Shown here: one piece after another, positions 6,442 to 12,841 of the stretch
Position numbering within the stretch: the stretch's first letter is position 1
Layout: each line of letters starts with the position of its first letter
Assembly (NCBI GenBank): GCA_964581165.1
Contig: CAZOMM010000045.1
Coordinates: 1 to 16,141, forward strand
Source of the DNA: CAZPAN01 sp964581165
GTDB lineage: Bacteria > Actinomycetota > Coriobacteriia > Coriobacteriales > CADBOM01
Length of the DNA: 16,141 nucleotides
Direction of reading: 5' to 3'
Made by a program: the position numbers and the translations under genes
Notes under the pieces: model-generated
Database searches by the model: none
What the model saw: the letters and a program-made list of their open reading frames with translations, nothing else
Told to the model about the DNA's origin: nothing

Positions 6442-7207
6442 TGACCTGTTCCTTGGCTGAAGTATTAGCCTGTTCCTTGACTGAAATGTTGGCGGTTTCC
6501 TTGATTTCATTGGCAGAAGCGACAGCAACTTCCTTAGCTGAAATGTTGGCGGTTTTCACGTCTAAAGTATTTGCAACCTTCGCAACTCTTTCAGCCCCTG
6601 CAGCACCCTTTTCAGTCTTCGCAGCAGCCTTTGCTGCCTTTCTAGCTTTTCGCGCAGCCGCTCTTTGTTCCTGAGCCTCTACCAACGAATAAATGCAACC
6701 GCAGTAGTTTTGTCTATACATTCCAGCTTCGCGCGACATCTCCACAGACTGTTTGTATTGCTCGCGGTAATCAGCTTTAAGTGCAGTAAGCCCGTGATTA
6801 TCTGCCGCACGGGCAAGCTCTGAGTTAATTAAGTCCGTGTATTGATAAGGACTAATAGTTAGCGAGGTCGCAATGGCATCGGCACCATACGATTTGGCAA
6901 ATTCTGCTGTCTCTGTAAAGCGCATCCTATAGCAAAGTGTGCACCTTGAAGGACCAAACTCTTTGCAATCTCCAATTGTGTCCATCCAGCGATTGACGCT
7001 ATAAGCTCCTTCAACAAAGTCCACCCCTAGGGTTTTTGCATAAGCAGCGATTGTGTCTCGCCTACGAAGATATTCCGATTGTGGATGGATATTCGAATTA
7101 GCAAAGAAGATGCAAATTTGCTTGTTTTGGGATAGGTAGTCCCTAAGGGGAACTGTAGAGCAAGGGCCACAGCATGCATGTAGAACTATCTTCAATTGCT
7201 GTCCCAT
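6431..7207 (-). CDS. queH: Epoxyqueuosine reductase QueH
   Basis: QueH reduces epoxyqueuosine in tRNA to queuosine, the last step of the pathway. It is a cobalamin-independent iron-sulfur enzyme, unrelated in sequence to QueG. Visible family segments: LHACCGPCS near the N terminus (paired Cys plus a third), FFANSNIHP and YLRRRD, RCTLCYRMR, TSLTISPYQ, and GMYRQNYCGCIYS, which supply the conserved cysteines. Start: ATG at 7207 (258 residues) or an in-frame GTG at 7213; neither has ideal spacing, since GGAG directly abuts the ATG. The catalytic part ends near residue 180. About 75 residues follow: a Lys/Ala-rich coiled-coil-like stretch and then an imperfectly repeated (T)ANIS(A/V)KE tail, which is unusual for the family. 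The gene overlaps queA by 11 bp, so translation is probably coupled. Confidence 0.93.
   Translation of the reverse strand: MGQQLKIVLHACCGPCSTVPLRDYLSQNKQICIFFANSNIHPQSEYLRRRDTIAAYAKTLGVDFVEGAYSVNRWMDTIGDCKEFGPSRCTLCYRMRFTETAEFAKSYGADAIATSLTISPYQYTDLINSELARAADNHGLTALKADYREQYKQSVEMSREAGMYRQNYCGCIYSLVEAQEQRAAARKARKAAKAAAKTEKGAAGAERVAKVANTLDVKTANISAKEVAVASANEIKETANISVKEQANTSAKEQVNAN
6445..6557 (-). repeat. Repeats encoding the QueH tail
   Basis: Two adjacent 24-bp units (6445-6468 and 6469-6492) encode eight-residue KEQxN-type repeats. A 29-bp stretch at 6472-6500 recurs with few changes at 6529-6557, 57 bp away. All offsets are multiples of three. Confidence 0.75.
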
Positions 7208-7248
7208 CTCCACTATTTGTAAAAGAAAACTTAGCGGGCGTTCAGCCC

Positions 7249-7352
7249 AACAGTCATTTATCTAAGTTACATGCTCCTGTAAAGGCAAGGGCCGACCAGG
7301 CACTTACACCAAGTCGACCCGGATCCTCAAGCTTATTGAGGAACAGTCATTT
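7249..7352. repeat. Dispersed 11-bp direct repeat in the queH leader
   Basis: AACAGTCATTT occurs at 7249-7259 and 7342-7352 in the 163-bp csp-queH spacer. On the minus strand each copy gives AAATGACTGTT and so opens a mini-frame: MTVPQ-stop (7350-7333) and MTVGLNAR-stop (7257-7231). A 7-bp hairpin TCCTCAA/TTGAGGA is centred near 7333. A GGGC-TGAAC-GCCC hairpin (7247-7235) precedes a T-rich tract before queH. No known riboswitch consensus was recognised. The queH promoter is not clear. Confidence 0.45.
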
Positions 7353-7370
7353 TTAGCACAGCCCAGCTAT

Positions 7371-7574
7371 TTAAAGCTTCCTCACCTTGCTAGCTTGGAG
7401 CTTGCCATTCTGACCGGTTGTGATTTCAAACTCCACCTCAGCATCCTCATCAAGGGTCTTAAATCCCTCGCATTGGATCTCTGAGTAATGAACGAACAAA
7501 TCGTCTCCGTCCTCACGAGAAATGAAGCCGTAACCTTTGTCCGGATTGAACCACTTAACCCTGCCTCTTGCCAT
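7371..7574 (-). CDS. Cold-shock protein, CspA family
   Basis: This small cytoplasmic OB-fold protein binds single-stranded RNA or DNA and melts RNA structure. The 67-residue length is typical. MARGRVKWFNPDKGYGFI gives the first strands with RNP1 (KGYGFI, 13-18), LFVHYSEI (26-33) contains RNP2, and a family-like acidic third part precedes KLQASKVRKL. The ATG at 7574 has GAAAGG 6 nt upstream. A candidate extended -10 promoter and a leader of about 76 nt with a GC-rich hairpin lie upstream, as is common for cold-shock genes. The number of family members in this genome is unknown, so I give no letter. Confidence 0.95.
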   Translation of the reverse strand: MARGRVKWFNPDKGYGFISREDGDDLFVHYSEIQCEGFKTLDEDAEVEFEITTGQNGKLQASKVRKL

Positions 7575-7609
7575 CTCTTGCCTTTCTTTCTGCTCTACGA
7601 GCTAGTTAG

Positions 7610-7666
7610 TCCCCGAATCTGGGGATACAGATAGGAACTCGCTTCTAGACCCGAACGATTCTAGCA
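7610..7666 (-). promoter_or_regulatory. Extended -10 promoter and leader hairpin of the cold-shock gene
   Basis: On the minus strand TGCTAGAAT (7666-7658) matches an extended -10 (TG-n-TAGAAT, 5 of 6 in the hexamer). No good -35 is visible, as is allowed for this class. About 30 bp downstream a TCCCC/GGGGA hairpin (around 7610-7626) lies in the leader. Confidence 0.45.
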
Positions 7667-7727
7667 CAACAAAATCCTATATATTCAGAAACCTTAGGGC
7701 CACTAAACAATAAAATCCGAGACTTGG

Positions 7728-7753
7728 CTTGCGGCTCGCTTGCGGTTTGCTTG
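7728..7753. repeat. 11-bp tandem duplication with partial third copy
   Basis: CTTGCGGCTCG and CTTGCGGTTTG follow each other (7728-7738, 7739-7749), then CTTG. On the minus strand the GCAAGC copies can pair alternatively with GCTTGC, just after the stop of the coiled-coil gene, but a terminator is not clear. The spacer 7575-7786 otherwise holds only the cold-shock leader. Confidence 0.6.
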
Positions 7754-7786
7754 TAGCAAGCTCAAAGATTCCAACTCATTAGGCCT

Positions 7787-8551
7787 TTAACCGGGGTGAT
7801 AGTTGAATTCTTGCTGAGCTTTCTCCTCGGCTTCGGCAAGTTTGCGTTGTGCGATTTCTATACCCGAACGATCCTTGCTTTCGCGCTCTATAACAGCTCT
7901 TTTCTTATCCATTTGAGAGGTGTCTGCTTTTATGGCCTCCAGCTGGCTATAAGCATCATCAAGTTCTTGTGCTCGCCTACGCTCGGTATCCTCAGCCGCC
8001 TGGGCTGTTTGGTTTAGCTGCTGAATAAAACTATGGATCATGTCTATCGATTTTGTATCCACAGGAATACATATATTTATACGTTCTCCCCCGCGCTCAA
8101 TTGCCATTCCATATACAAATAGNNNNNNNNNNNNNNNNNNNNNNNNNNNNNNNNNNNNNNNNNNNNNNNNNNNNNNNNNNNNNNNNNNNNNNNNNNNNNN
8201 NNNNNNNNNNNNNNNNNNNNNNTGGTCTCGTATTGCCTTATCGTGCTCTCTAATCAGCTTTTGAAGTTCGTTCTCGAGCCTATCGATCCTAGCGGTATAG
8301 TCCTGCCTTGCTTTTAGAAGTTCGCTTTTTGCAGGTGCAATCGCTTCTTCGTACTTGGCTCTTTTAATTCTGAGCTGAGCTTTTTCCATCCTGCGCTGCT
8401 GGCGCTCTAGCTCTCGCGCAGCTTTACGCCTATTTACCCTTGCTGCATACTCAGGATCTCTTGCCATCTTGACTCTTTTTAAGACAAACGCAGCAACAAG
8501 CACCACTACGACAATTAATATGATGATTCCGAAGACAAGCAGCGGATCCAT
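7787..8551 (-). CDS. Unrecognised membrane-anchored coiled-coil protein (contains gap)
   Basis: I do not recognise the family. The N terminus MDPLLVFGIIILIVVVVLVA is a single membrane segment (about 4-24). A basic stretch (KRVKMARDPEYAARVNRRK) follows and probably stays in the cytoplasm. Then come long charged heptad-like helices (about 40-110), the 100-N gap, a short hydrophobic patch LFVYGMAIERGGERINICIPVD that looks like a small beta domain, and a second charged helical stretch to the C terminus. The ATG at 8551 has AGGAAGG 7 nt upstream. True length is unknown because the gap size is a placeholder. That both halves belong to one gene is an inference from orientation, composition and open frames. 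It follows the gene at 8701 at about 150 bp. Confidence 0.7.
   Translation of the reverse strand: MDPLLVFGIIILIVVVVLVAAFVLKRVKMARDPEYAARVNRRKAARELERQQRRMEKAQLRIKRAKYEEAIAPAKSELLKARQDYTARIDRLENELQKLIREHDKAIRDXXXXXXXXXXXXXXXXXXXXXXXXXXXXXXXXXXLFVYGMAIERGGERINICIPVDTKSIDMIHSFIQQLNQTAQAAEDTERRRAQELDDAYSQLEAIKADTSQMDKKRAVIERESKDRSGIEIAQRKLAEAEEKAQQEFNYHPG
8123..8222. other. Assembly gap (100 N)
   Basis: Exactly 100 N, inside the coiled-coil gene. The flanks show no repeat, so the cause is not visible. The frame across it cannot be trusted. Confidence 0.95.
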
Positions 8552-8605
8552 TTAACAGCCTTCCTGTTTCCGAGGTAAAACGCTGGCGCAACATAGTAAT
8601 AATTC

Positions 8606-8650
8606 AAAAAGTGTTTGGGAGAAGGACTCGACCAAGGGTTCAGTCTCTCC
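8606..8650 (-). terminator. Weak terminator candidate
   Basis: On the minus strand GGAGA-GACT pairs with AGTC-(2-nt bulge)-TCTCC (8650-8642 with 8628-8618). T5 follows at 8610-8606, 7 nt past the stem. It lies between the gene ending at 8701 and the coiled-coil gene. The bulge and distant T-tract make it uncertain. Confidence 0.3.
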
Positions 8651-8700
8651 TAAAGCCCCTCCTGCAGCCTCCCCTATATTTACACAGCTTTGCATCATGT

Positions 8701-9312
8701 CTACAGATCCATTTTTAAACTATCAAGAGAAATTCCACTGCCAGCATATCGGCGCTGCAAATCCTCTCTTTCTTTGGCCATAGAACCCGTGCCGTCTGTT
8801 TTTGATACTTGGTCGGGCAAATCCGCATCCGCCCCTTCGGATTCGGTGTCCGTGTTGGCTGAAATGTCCGTGCTGGCTGAAGAATCCGTGTTGGCTGAAG
8901 AATCTAAATTATCTCCATCCGTCGTGGACAGGGTATTAGCTATAGCCTCTACGGGGGTGTTATCGCCCGGGAGTTCACAGCCAAAAGCATCGGCAATGGC
9001 CTTGGCCTGATCAGCCCTAATTTGAGCCATCGATATCTCGCCTTCGGCTTCGAGAATTCTGGATTCCAGCAAAATTGCATGGGAAACAAATCTGGCGAGT
9101 TTTTCGTCTACGTCGCCCACGCTAAGCAGGCTAGCCATGGAGTCTGGATCGAGAGAAAAAAGCAGTTTATGGTCGATATTAACAGCCTCGCCCACGGCCT
9201 CTTCGATGTCATCGAGACTGTCTTTGCGCTCAATCTCGGGCAGTCCAATTACCTTTCGAATTAGAGTGCCAATCTGAAGAATCATTTGAAGAATGTAGTC
9301 GTTTTTAAGCAT
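8701..9312 (-). CDS. Hypothetical protein, probably DUF6483-like
   Basis: The 203-residue protein begins MLKNDYILQMILQIGTLIRK. This recalls, from memory, small helical proteins of the DUF6483 group (xxxDYIxRMIxQ start); a domain search is needed to confirm. Residues 1-110 are predicted helical and soluble, with no signal peptide or membrane segment. Residues about 135-165 are a Ser/Asp/Thr/Asn-rich low-complexity stretch made of three six-residue repeats of SSANTD type, followed by a charged tail ending SLDSLKMDL. The ATG at 9312 has GGTGG 7 nt upstream. It follows ruvB at about 150 bp in the same direction and may share its transcript, but its role is unknown. Confidence 0.75.
   Translation of the reverse strand: MLKNDYILQMILQIGTLIRKVIGLPEIERKDSLDDIEEAVGEAVNIDHKLLFSLDPDSMASLLSVGDVDEKLARFVSHAILLESRILEAEGEISMAQIRADQAKAIADAFGCELPGDNTPVEAIANTLSTTDGDNLDSSANTDSSASTDISANTDTESEGADADLPDQVSKTDGTGSMAKEREDLQRRYAGSGISLDSLKMDL
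8849..8902 (-). repeat. Three 18-bp tandem repeats in the 8701-9312 gene
   Basis: Units TCCGTG(T/C)TGGCTGAA(ATG/GAA) at 8849-8866, 8867-8884 and 8885-8902 differ at a few bases only. They encode a Ser/Asn/Thr/Asp hexapeptide three times and keep the frame. Confidence 0.8.
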
Positions 9313-9460
9313 GCATTACCACCGATTATTAGCCAAAAATCACTGCCTGGTTACTCGCGCCATCTATCCACGTCTTCTGCTTGCTCCTTCTGCTCATGCC
9401 TCCGGAATCTTCGATAGCGCGACTATAGCCTCAGAGCCTTTAGGATGCCTTAACATCTCA

Positions 9461-10519
9461 TTAGCTGTCAGGATAGCAAATGCCCAGATGATCAAAGGCT
9501 CGCTTAGTGGCCATCCTGCCTTTTGGAGTCCTGTTGATGAGGCCTAACTGTAGCAAAAATGGCTCGTATACATCTTCGATGGTGCCGGCATCTTCTCCCA
9601 ATGCCGAAGCTAAAGTATTAAGCCCAACAGGCTTACCAGAAAAAGTTTTGGCTAGAAGCTCTAGGATCTTGTTGTCCATAACATCAAGGCCAAGTTCGTC
9701 AACCTCAAAAAAAGACATTGCCTGTGCTGCGATATCACTTGTGATAACACCTTGAGCCCTAACTTCTGCAAAATCGCGAACTCTTTTGAGCAGTCGATTA
9801 GCAAGCCTTGGAGTTCCTCTGCTGCGACTAGCAATCTCTAATGCCCCGTCGCGATCTATATCCACATTTAGCTTGCCTGCCGAGCGAGTAACAATGTCTG
9901 CTAGCTCATCGACCGTGTAATAGTCAAGCCTAAAATCCATACCAAATCTATCGCGTAAGGGTCCAGTTAAAAGGCCGGTGCGAGTAGTTGCACCAATAAG
10001 AGTAAAGGGAGCTATATCAAGATGAATAGAACTGGCACCTGGTCCCTTGCCTATAACTATGTCGATAAAGTAGTCCTCCATAGCCGGATAGAGAATTTCT
10101 TCTACAGCATGATTTAGCCGATGAATCTCATCGATAAAGAGGACCTCTCCAGCCTCCAAATTAGTGAGTATCGAGGCCAAATCGCCCGGACGATCGATGG
10201 CGGGACCCGAGGTGGAACGAATTGAAACTCCCATCTCGTTTGCAACCACACCTGCAAGCGTAGTTTTACCCAACCCCGGAGGGCCAGAAAACAGCAGATG
10301 ATCCATCGTTTCTCCACGTCGAAGAGAGGCTTCGATAAGCACGCGAAGGTTTTCTTTAACACGAGCTTGTCCAATATACTCGTTGAGCCTCTTGGGCCTA
10401 AGAGATCTGTCGATCCCTATGTCCTCTTCGTGCAGGCTAGGATCAACTGTTCGAGCAGCCAAAGTAGTGCTGATGTTGCCAGCCTTGCCTGCCTCCCATA
10501 CTGTTGAATTATCGGCCAT
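9461..10519 (-). CDS. ruvB: Holliday junction branch-migration ATPase RuvB
   Basis: RuvB is the hexameric AAA+ motor that drives DNA through the RuvA-bound Holliday junction. In 352 residues it shows Walker A GPPGLGKT (79-86), Walker B FIDEIH (128-133), sensor 1 GATTRTG (176-182), the DRFGMDFRLDYY segment, a sensor-2-like RGTPRLANRLLKRVRD, and a C-terminal winged helix with PVGLNTLASALGED and GRMATKRAFDHLG. It is slightly longer than E. coli RuvB (336), mainly through an N-terminal extension. Start ATG 10519: GAGG lies 7 nt upstream, within the second copy of a 26-bp duplication. A 21-codon frame (10584-10519) ends in TGATG over the ruvB start, but without a ribosome binding site. RuvA is 158 bp upstream. 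Confidence 0.98.
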   Translation of the reverse strand: MADNSTVWEAGKAGNISTTLAARTVDPSLHEEDIGIDRSLRPKRLNEYIGQARVKENLRVLIEASLRRGETMDHLLFSGPPGLGKTTLAGVVANEMGVSIRSTSGPAIDRPGDLASILTNLEAGEVLFIDEIHRLNHAVEEILYPAMEDYFIDIVIGKGPGASSIHLDIAPFTLIGATTRTGLLTGPLRDRFGMDFRLDYYTVDELADIVTRSAGKLNVDIDRDGALEIASRSRGTPRLANRLLKRVRDFAEVRAQGVITSDIAAQAMSFFEVDELGLDVMDNKILELLAKTFSGKPVGLNTLASALGEDAGTIEDVYEPFLLQLGLINRTPKGRMATKRAFDHLGICYPDS

Positions 10520-10571
10520 CAGGTGCCCTCTCCTGCTTTATCTATCAAGTGCCATCTCCTGCTTTTTAAAA
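10520..10571. repeat. 26-bp tandem duplication of the ruvB translation-start region
   Basis: Two imperfect copies (10520-10545 and 10546-10571) each contain, on the minus strand, GCAGGAG followed by GGCAC(C/T)TGAT. The copy nearer ruvB supplies its ribosome binding site. The other also has AGGAG but leads into a five-codon dead-end frame. A further CCACTGC pair spaced 14 bp lies at 10597-10617. The rest of the 10520-10677 spacer shows no gene. Confidence 0.7.
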
Positions 10572-10677
10572 GCTGCTCACTCATAGTAAAAGTTGCCCAC
10601 TGCAAAGCGACCACTGCGCGGTGGAACCCGCCAACACTGCTGTAGGCCTCACCCTGCAGAACTCGCCAGTACCACCG

Positions 10678-11271
10678 CTAACTGCCGAGGCGCTTAAGTG
10701 CATATCTGAGCATTTTTTGCACATCATCATCGCCAGTGTAGCCCCCAAGAGCCAAGGCAGCCTCTTCGCCAGTAAAGCCCATAGACAATAATGCCGCAGT
10801 GCACTCTGCCTGATTACTGGAAACATCTGTTGGCTGCTGTTCTTCGACAAAACTTGCAGCAGATACCATGGAGTCAAATACCCCTTTTAAATCTATTACT
10901 ATGCGCTGCGCGGTCTTTTTTCCAATTCCAGGAACTTTTGAAATCGCAGCATTATCTTCGTTGGCAACCGCAGACATTAGTGCCGAAGCTCCCAAGGTAG
11001 ATACAGCGCTTAAAGCCACCTTTGGTCCCACGCCAGAGACGGTCTTTAGCTTCTCAAAGGCAAAGCGCTCTTCTTGAGTAACAAATCCAAACAAGCTAAT
11101 AGAGTCTTCTCTAATCTGCATGGACACTAAAACCTTGACTTGCTCACCCACGGAACCTAATGCTTCTAAAGAACCAGCAGGCATAAGCAATTCGTAGCCG
11201 ACTCCTGCGACCTCAATCACAGCCGAATCCACGCTTTTCGAAGCAATAACTCCATTTAGATAGGAGATCAT
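10678..11271 (-). CDS. ruvA: Holliday junction DNA-binding subunit RuvA
   Basis: RuvA binds the four-way junction as a tetramer and recruits RuvB. The 197-residue protein has the N-terminal OB fold (MISYLNGVI to about 63, including GVGYELLMP), two helix-hairpin-helix motifs (LKTVSGVGPKVAL around 75-87 and ISKVPGIGKKTAQRI around 110-124), a flexible linker with EEQQPTDVSSNQ, and domain III (ALLSMGFTGEEAALAL), which contacts RuvB. The ATG at 11271 has GGAGG 6 nt upstream, inside the end of ruvC, and overlaps the ruvC stop in an ATGA, so the two are translationally coupled. Length is as usual for the family. Confidence 0.98.
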   Translation of the reverse strand: MISYLNGVIASKSVDSAVIEVAGVGYELLMPAGSLEALGSVGEQVKVLVSMQIREDSISLFGFVTQEERFAFEKLKTVSGVGPKVALSAVSTLGASALMSAVANEDNAAISKVPGIGKKTAQRIVIDLKGVFDSMVSAASFVEEQQPTDVSSNQAECTAALLSMGFTGEEAALALGGYTGDDDVQKMLRYALKRLGS

Positions 11272-11852
11272 ATTCTCCCTCCATACTTAATGCGATTAGC
11301 TTGTGAGTTTTTATTGTCTGCATTTAGGCTTTCGCGAATTCTTTTCTCCAAGGAAGCTACTCCCATTAATCTAGAATGGCAAATTGCCGCGCCAAGGGCA
11401 TCGGCTGCATGGTCTGGCTTTGGATCGTGGTCTAGGCGCAAAATACTTCTCACCATATATTGGATCTGTCTCTTGTCTGCAAGCCCATTACCAACAATTG
11501 TTCTTTTTATCTGCAGGGGCGTATACTCGCCAACTTTAAGTCCTGCATTCCCAACAGCAACCAAAGCAGCACCTCTAGCCTGCCCAGTAGCAATGGCACT
11601 CTTGGCGTTTGCGCTAAAAAAAATCGACTCTATTCCAAGCTCGGTAGGTTTGTAGCGAGTAATTGCCTCAGCAATGCCGTCATAAATTGTTTTAAGTCTG
11701 TGATCTATTGAGTCTTCGGCAGAAGTCGAGATGCAGCCATAAGCTAGACAAAAACTCTTTGAACCTATGGTTTCTATAACTCCCCAGCCTGTATTAGCCA
11801 AACCGGGATCTATTCCCAATATCACTATCGGATTAGCTGTCGACTGCGGCAT
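11268..11852 (-). CDS. ruvC: Holliday junction endonuclease RuvC
   Basis: RuvC is the dimeric resolvase that cuts the junction held by RuvAB. The RNase-H fold residues are visible: ILGIDPGLANTGWG (D15), LGIESIFFS (E75), and PDHAADALGAAICH with H148 and D151. The His at the third acidic site is the common variant seen in Thermus RuvC. The protein has 194 residues, with a basic tail of about 25 beyond the core. The ATG at 11852 has TAGGAG 4 nt upstream. It is the first gene of ruvC-ruvA-ruvB. A terminator separates it from yebC, so a separate promoter is expected in 11853-11930, where I see repeated palindromic motifs but no clear -10/-35. Confidence 0.97.
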   Translation of the reverse strand: MPQSTANPIVILGIDPGLANTGWGVIETIGSKSFCLAYGCISTSAEDSIDHRLKTIYDGIAEAITRYKPTELGIESIFFSANAKSAIATGQARGAALVAVGNAGLKVGEYTPLQIKRTIVGNGLADKRQIQYMVRSILRLDHDPKPDHAADALGAAICHSRLMGVASLEKRIRESLNADNKNSQANRIKYGGRI

Positions 11853-11867
11853 ACAACTCCTAACTGC

Positions 11868-11918
11868 CGAGCTCCCCGAATATTCGAGCTCCCCGAATAT
11901 CCGAGTTTCTCAAATATC
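11868..11918. repeat. 17-bp tandem repeats with palindromic core before ruvC
   Basis: CGAGCTCCCCGAATATT (11868-11884), a copy with one change (11885-11901) and a degenerate third copy (11902-11918) are contiguous. The first junction creates the perfect palindrome CGAATATTCG (11877-11886), and each intact unit has GAGCTC. The position, just upstream of the ruvC ribosome binding site, would suit an operator. Confidence 0.8.
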
Positions 11919-11930
11919 ACTTTAGCAGCT

Positions 11931-11973
11931 AAAAAAGACTAGCTTGACCTGCACGAGCAGAAAGCTAGTCTTT
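11931..11973 (-). terminator. Strong intrinsic terminator after yebC
   Basis: On the minus strand AAAGACTAGCTT pairs perfectly with AAGCTAGTCTTT (12 bp, 16-nt loop; 11973-11962 with 11945-11934). The stem runs into T6 (11936-11931). It begins about 25 bp beyond the yebC stop codon and should separate yebC from ruvC. Confidence 0.85.
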
Positions 11974-11998
11974 AAAAACTCTGGGTGTTTAATAGCCT

Positions 11999-12760
11999 TT
12001 AGTCTTCGTCAAGAGCCTCAGCAATCTCGTCAGTGATATCCATTGTATGGTATACGTTTTGCAGATCCTCAAGATCCTCGAGCTTGTCCACCAAACGCAT
12101 GACTTTGCGAGCCTCGGCAACGGTAACTTGAGTAGGATTGCTTGGGATCATCGTAGGCTCGGCACCCTTAACCTCAATGCCAGCATTTTCCATTGCGGTT
12201 TTAACGTCGTTGAGAGTTGTGAACTCAGTGTAGACAACCCACTCGTCGCCGCCATCCTCGTAATCATCGCCGCCTGCTTCGGCCACAGCCATCATAAACT
12301 CGTCTTCGTCCTCGCACTGAGATTTTTCAATGATGAGCTGCCCTTTTCGTTCAAACTGAAACGCAACCGAACCACTGGTTCCTAGATTCCCGCCAGAATG
12401 CGAGAAAGCCGACCTAACATCAGCCGCAGTTCGATTGCGATTATCGGTTAGGGCCTCGCAGTAGATTGCAATTCCGCAAGGTCCATAACCTTCATAGACA
12501 ATATTTTCGAAGTTGGCAGCATCACTGCCAGATCCAAAAGCCTTGTCTATTGCTGATTTGATCTTGTCTTTGGGGAGGGAGTAGCCCTTGGCCTTGTTGA
12601 TAGCGGCGGCCAACGCAGCATTGTTATCGGGATTTGGATCCCCGCCCTCCTTAGCCGCAACAGTGATGTTACGTGAGAGCTTGGAGAACAACGCAGAACG
12701 CTTGGCATCTTGAGCCGCCTTGCGATGTTTTGTTGTTGCCCATTTGGAATGTCCAGACAT
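11999..12760 (-). CDS. yebC: YebC/TACO1-family protein
   Basis: Members of this family were long annotated as transcriptional regulators; more recent work links them to translation, helping ribosomes through proline-rich stretches. The 253-residue protein starts MSGHSKWATTKHRKAAQDAKR and continues with LFSKLSRNITVAAKEGG, NPDNNAALAAAI and AKGYSLPKDKI. It then has YEGYGPCGIAIYCEALTDN, RTAADVRSAFSHSGGNLGTSGSVAFQF, and an acidic C terminus. This follows the family from end to end. The ATG at 12760 has GGAGG 6 nt upstream. The yebC-ruvC-ruvA-ruvB order is widely conserved, though here a strong terminator interrupts it. Nothing looks damaged. Confidence 0.97.
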   Translation of the reverse strand: MSGHSKWATTKHRKAAQDAKRSALFSKLSRNITVAAKEGGDPNPDNNAALAAAINKAKGYSLPKDKIKSAIDKAFGSGSDAANFENIVYEGYGPCGIAIYCEALTDNRNRTAADVRSAFSHSGGNLGTSGSVAFQFERKGQLIIEKSQCEDEDEFMMAVAEAGGDDYEDGGDEWVVYTEFTTLNDVKTAMENAGIEVKGAEPTMIPSNPTQVTVAEARKVMRLVDKLEDLEDLQNVYHTMDITDEIAEALDED

Positions 12761-12819
12761 CTCATTCCTCCAGCTTCCTAATTTCTTACAATGACGCGGC
12801 CTAGCGAACTTGCCTAGCC

Positions 12820-12839
12820 TTTACTCTGCTTTACTCTGT
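12820..12839. repeat. 10-bp tandem duplication
   Basis: TTTACTCTG(C/T) occurs twice in succession upstream of yebC, where its promoter should lie. No convincing promoter pair was found. Confidence 0.6.
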
Positions 12840-12841
12840 TG

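Noticed and set aside
10581..10877. 98-codon minus-strand frame overlapping ruvA
   Set aside because: It is a shadow of ruvA in another frame and extends into a repeat-rich spacer. Composition is not protein-like.
11877..11886. Canonical LexA (SOS) box before ruvC
   Set aside because: CGAATATTCG lacks the four-base spacer and the C/G flanks of CGAAC-N4-GTTCG.
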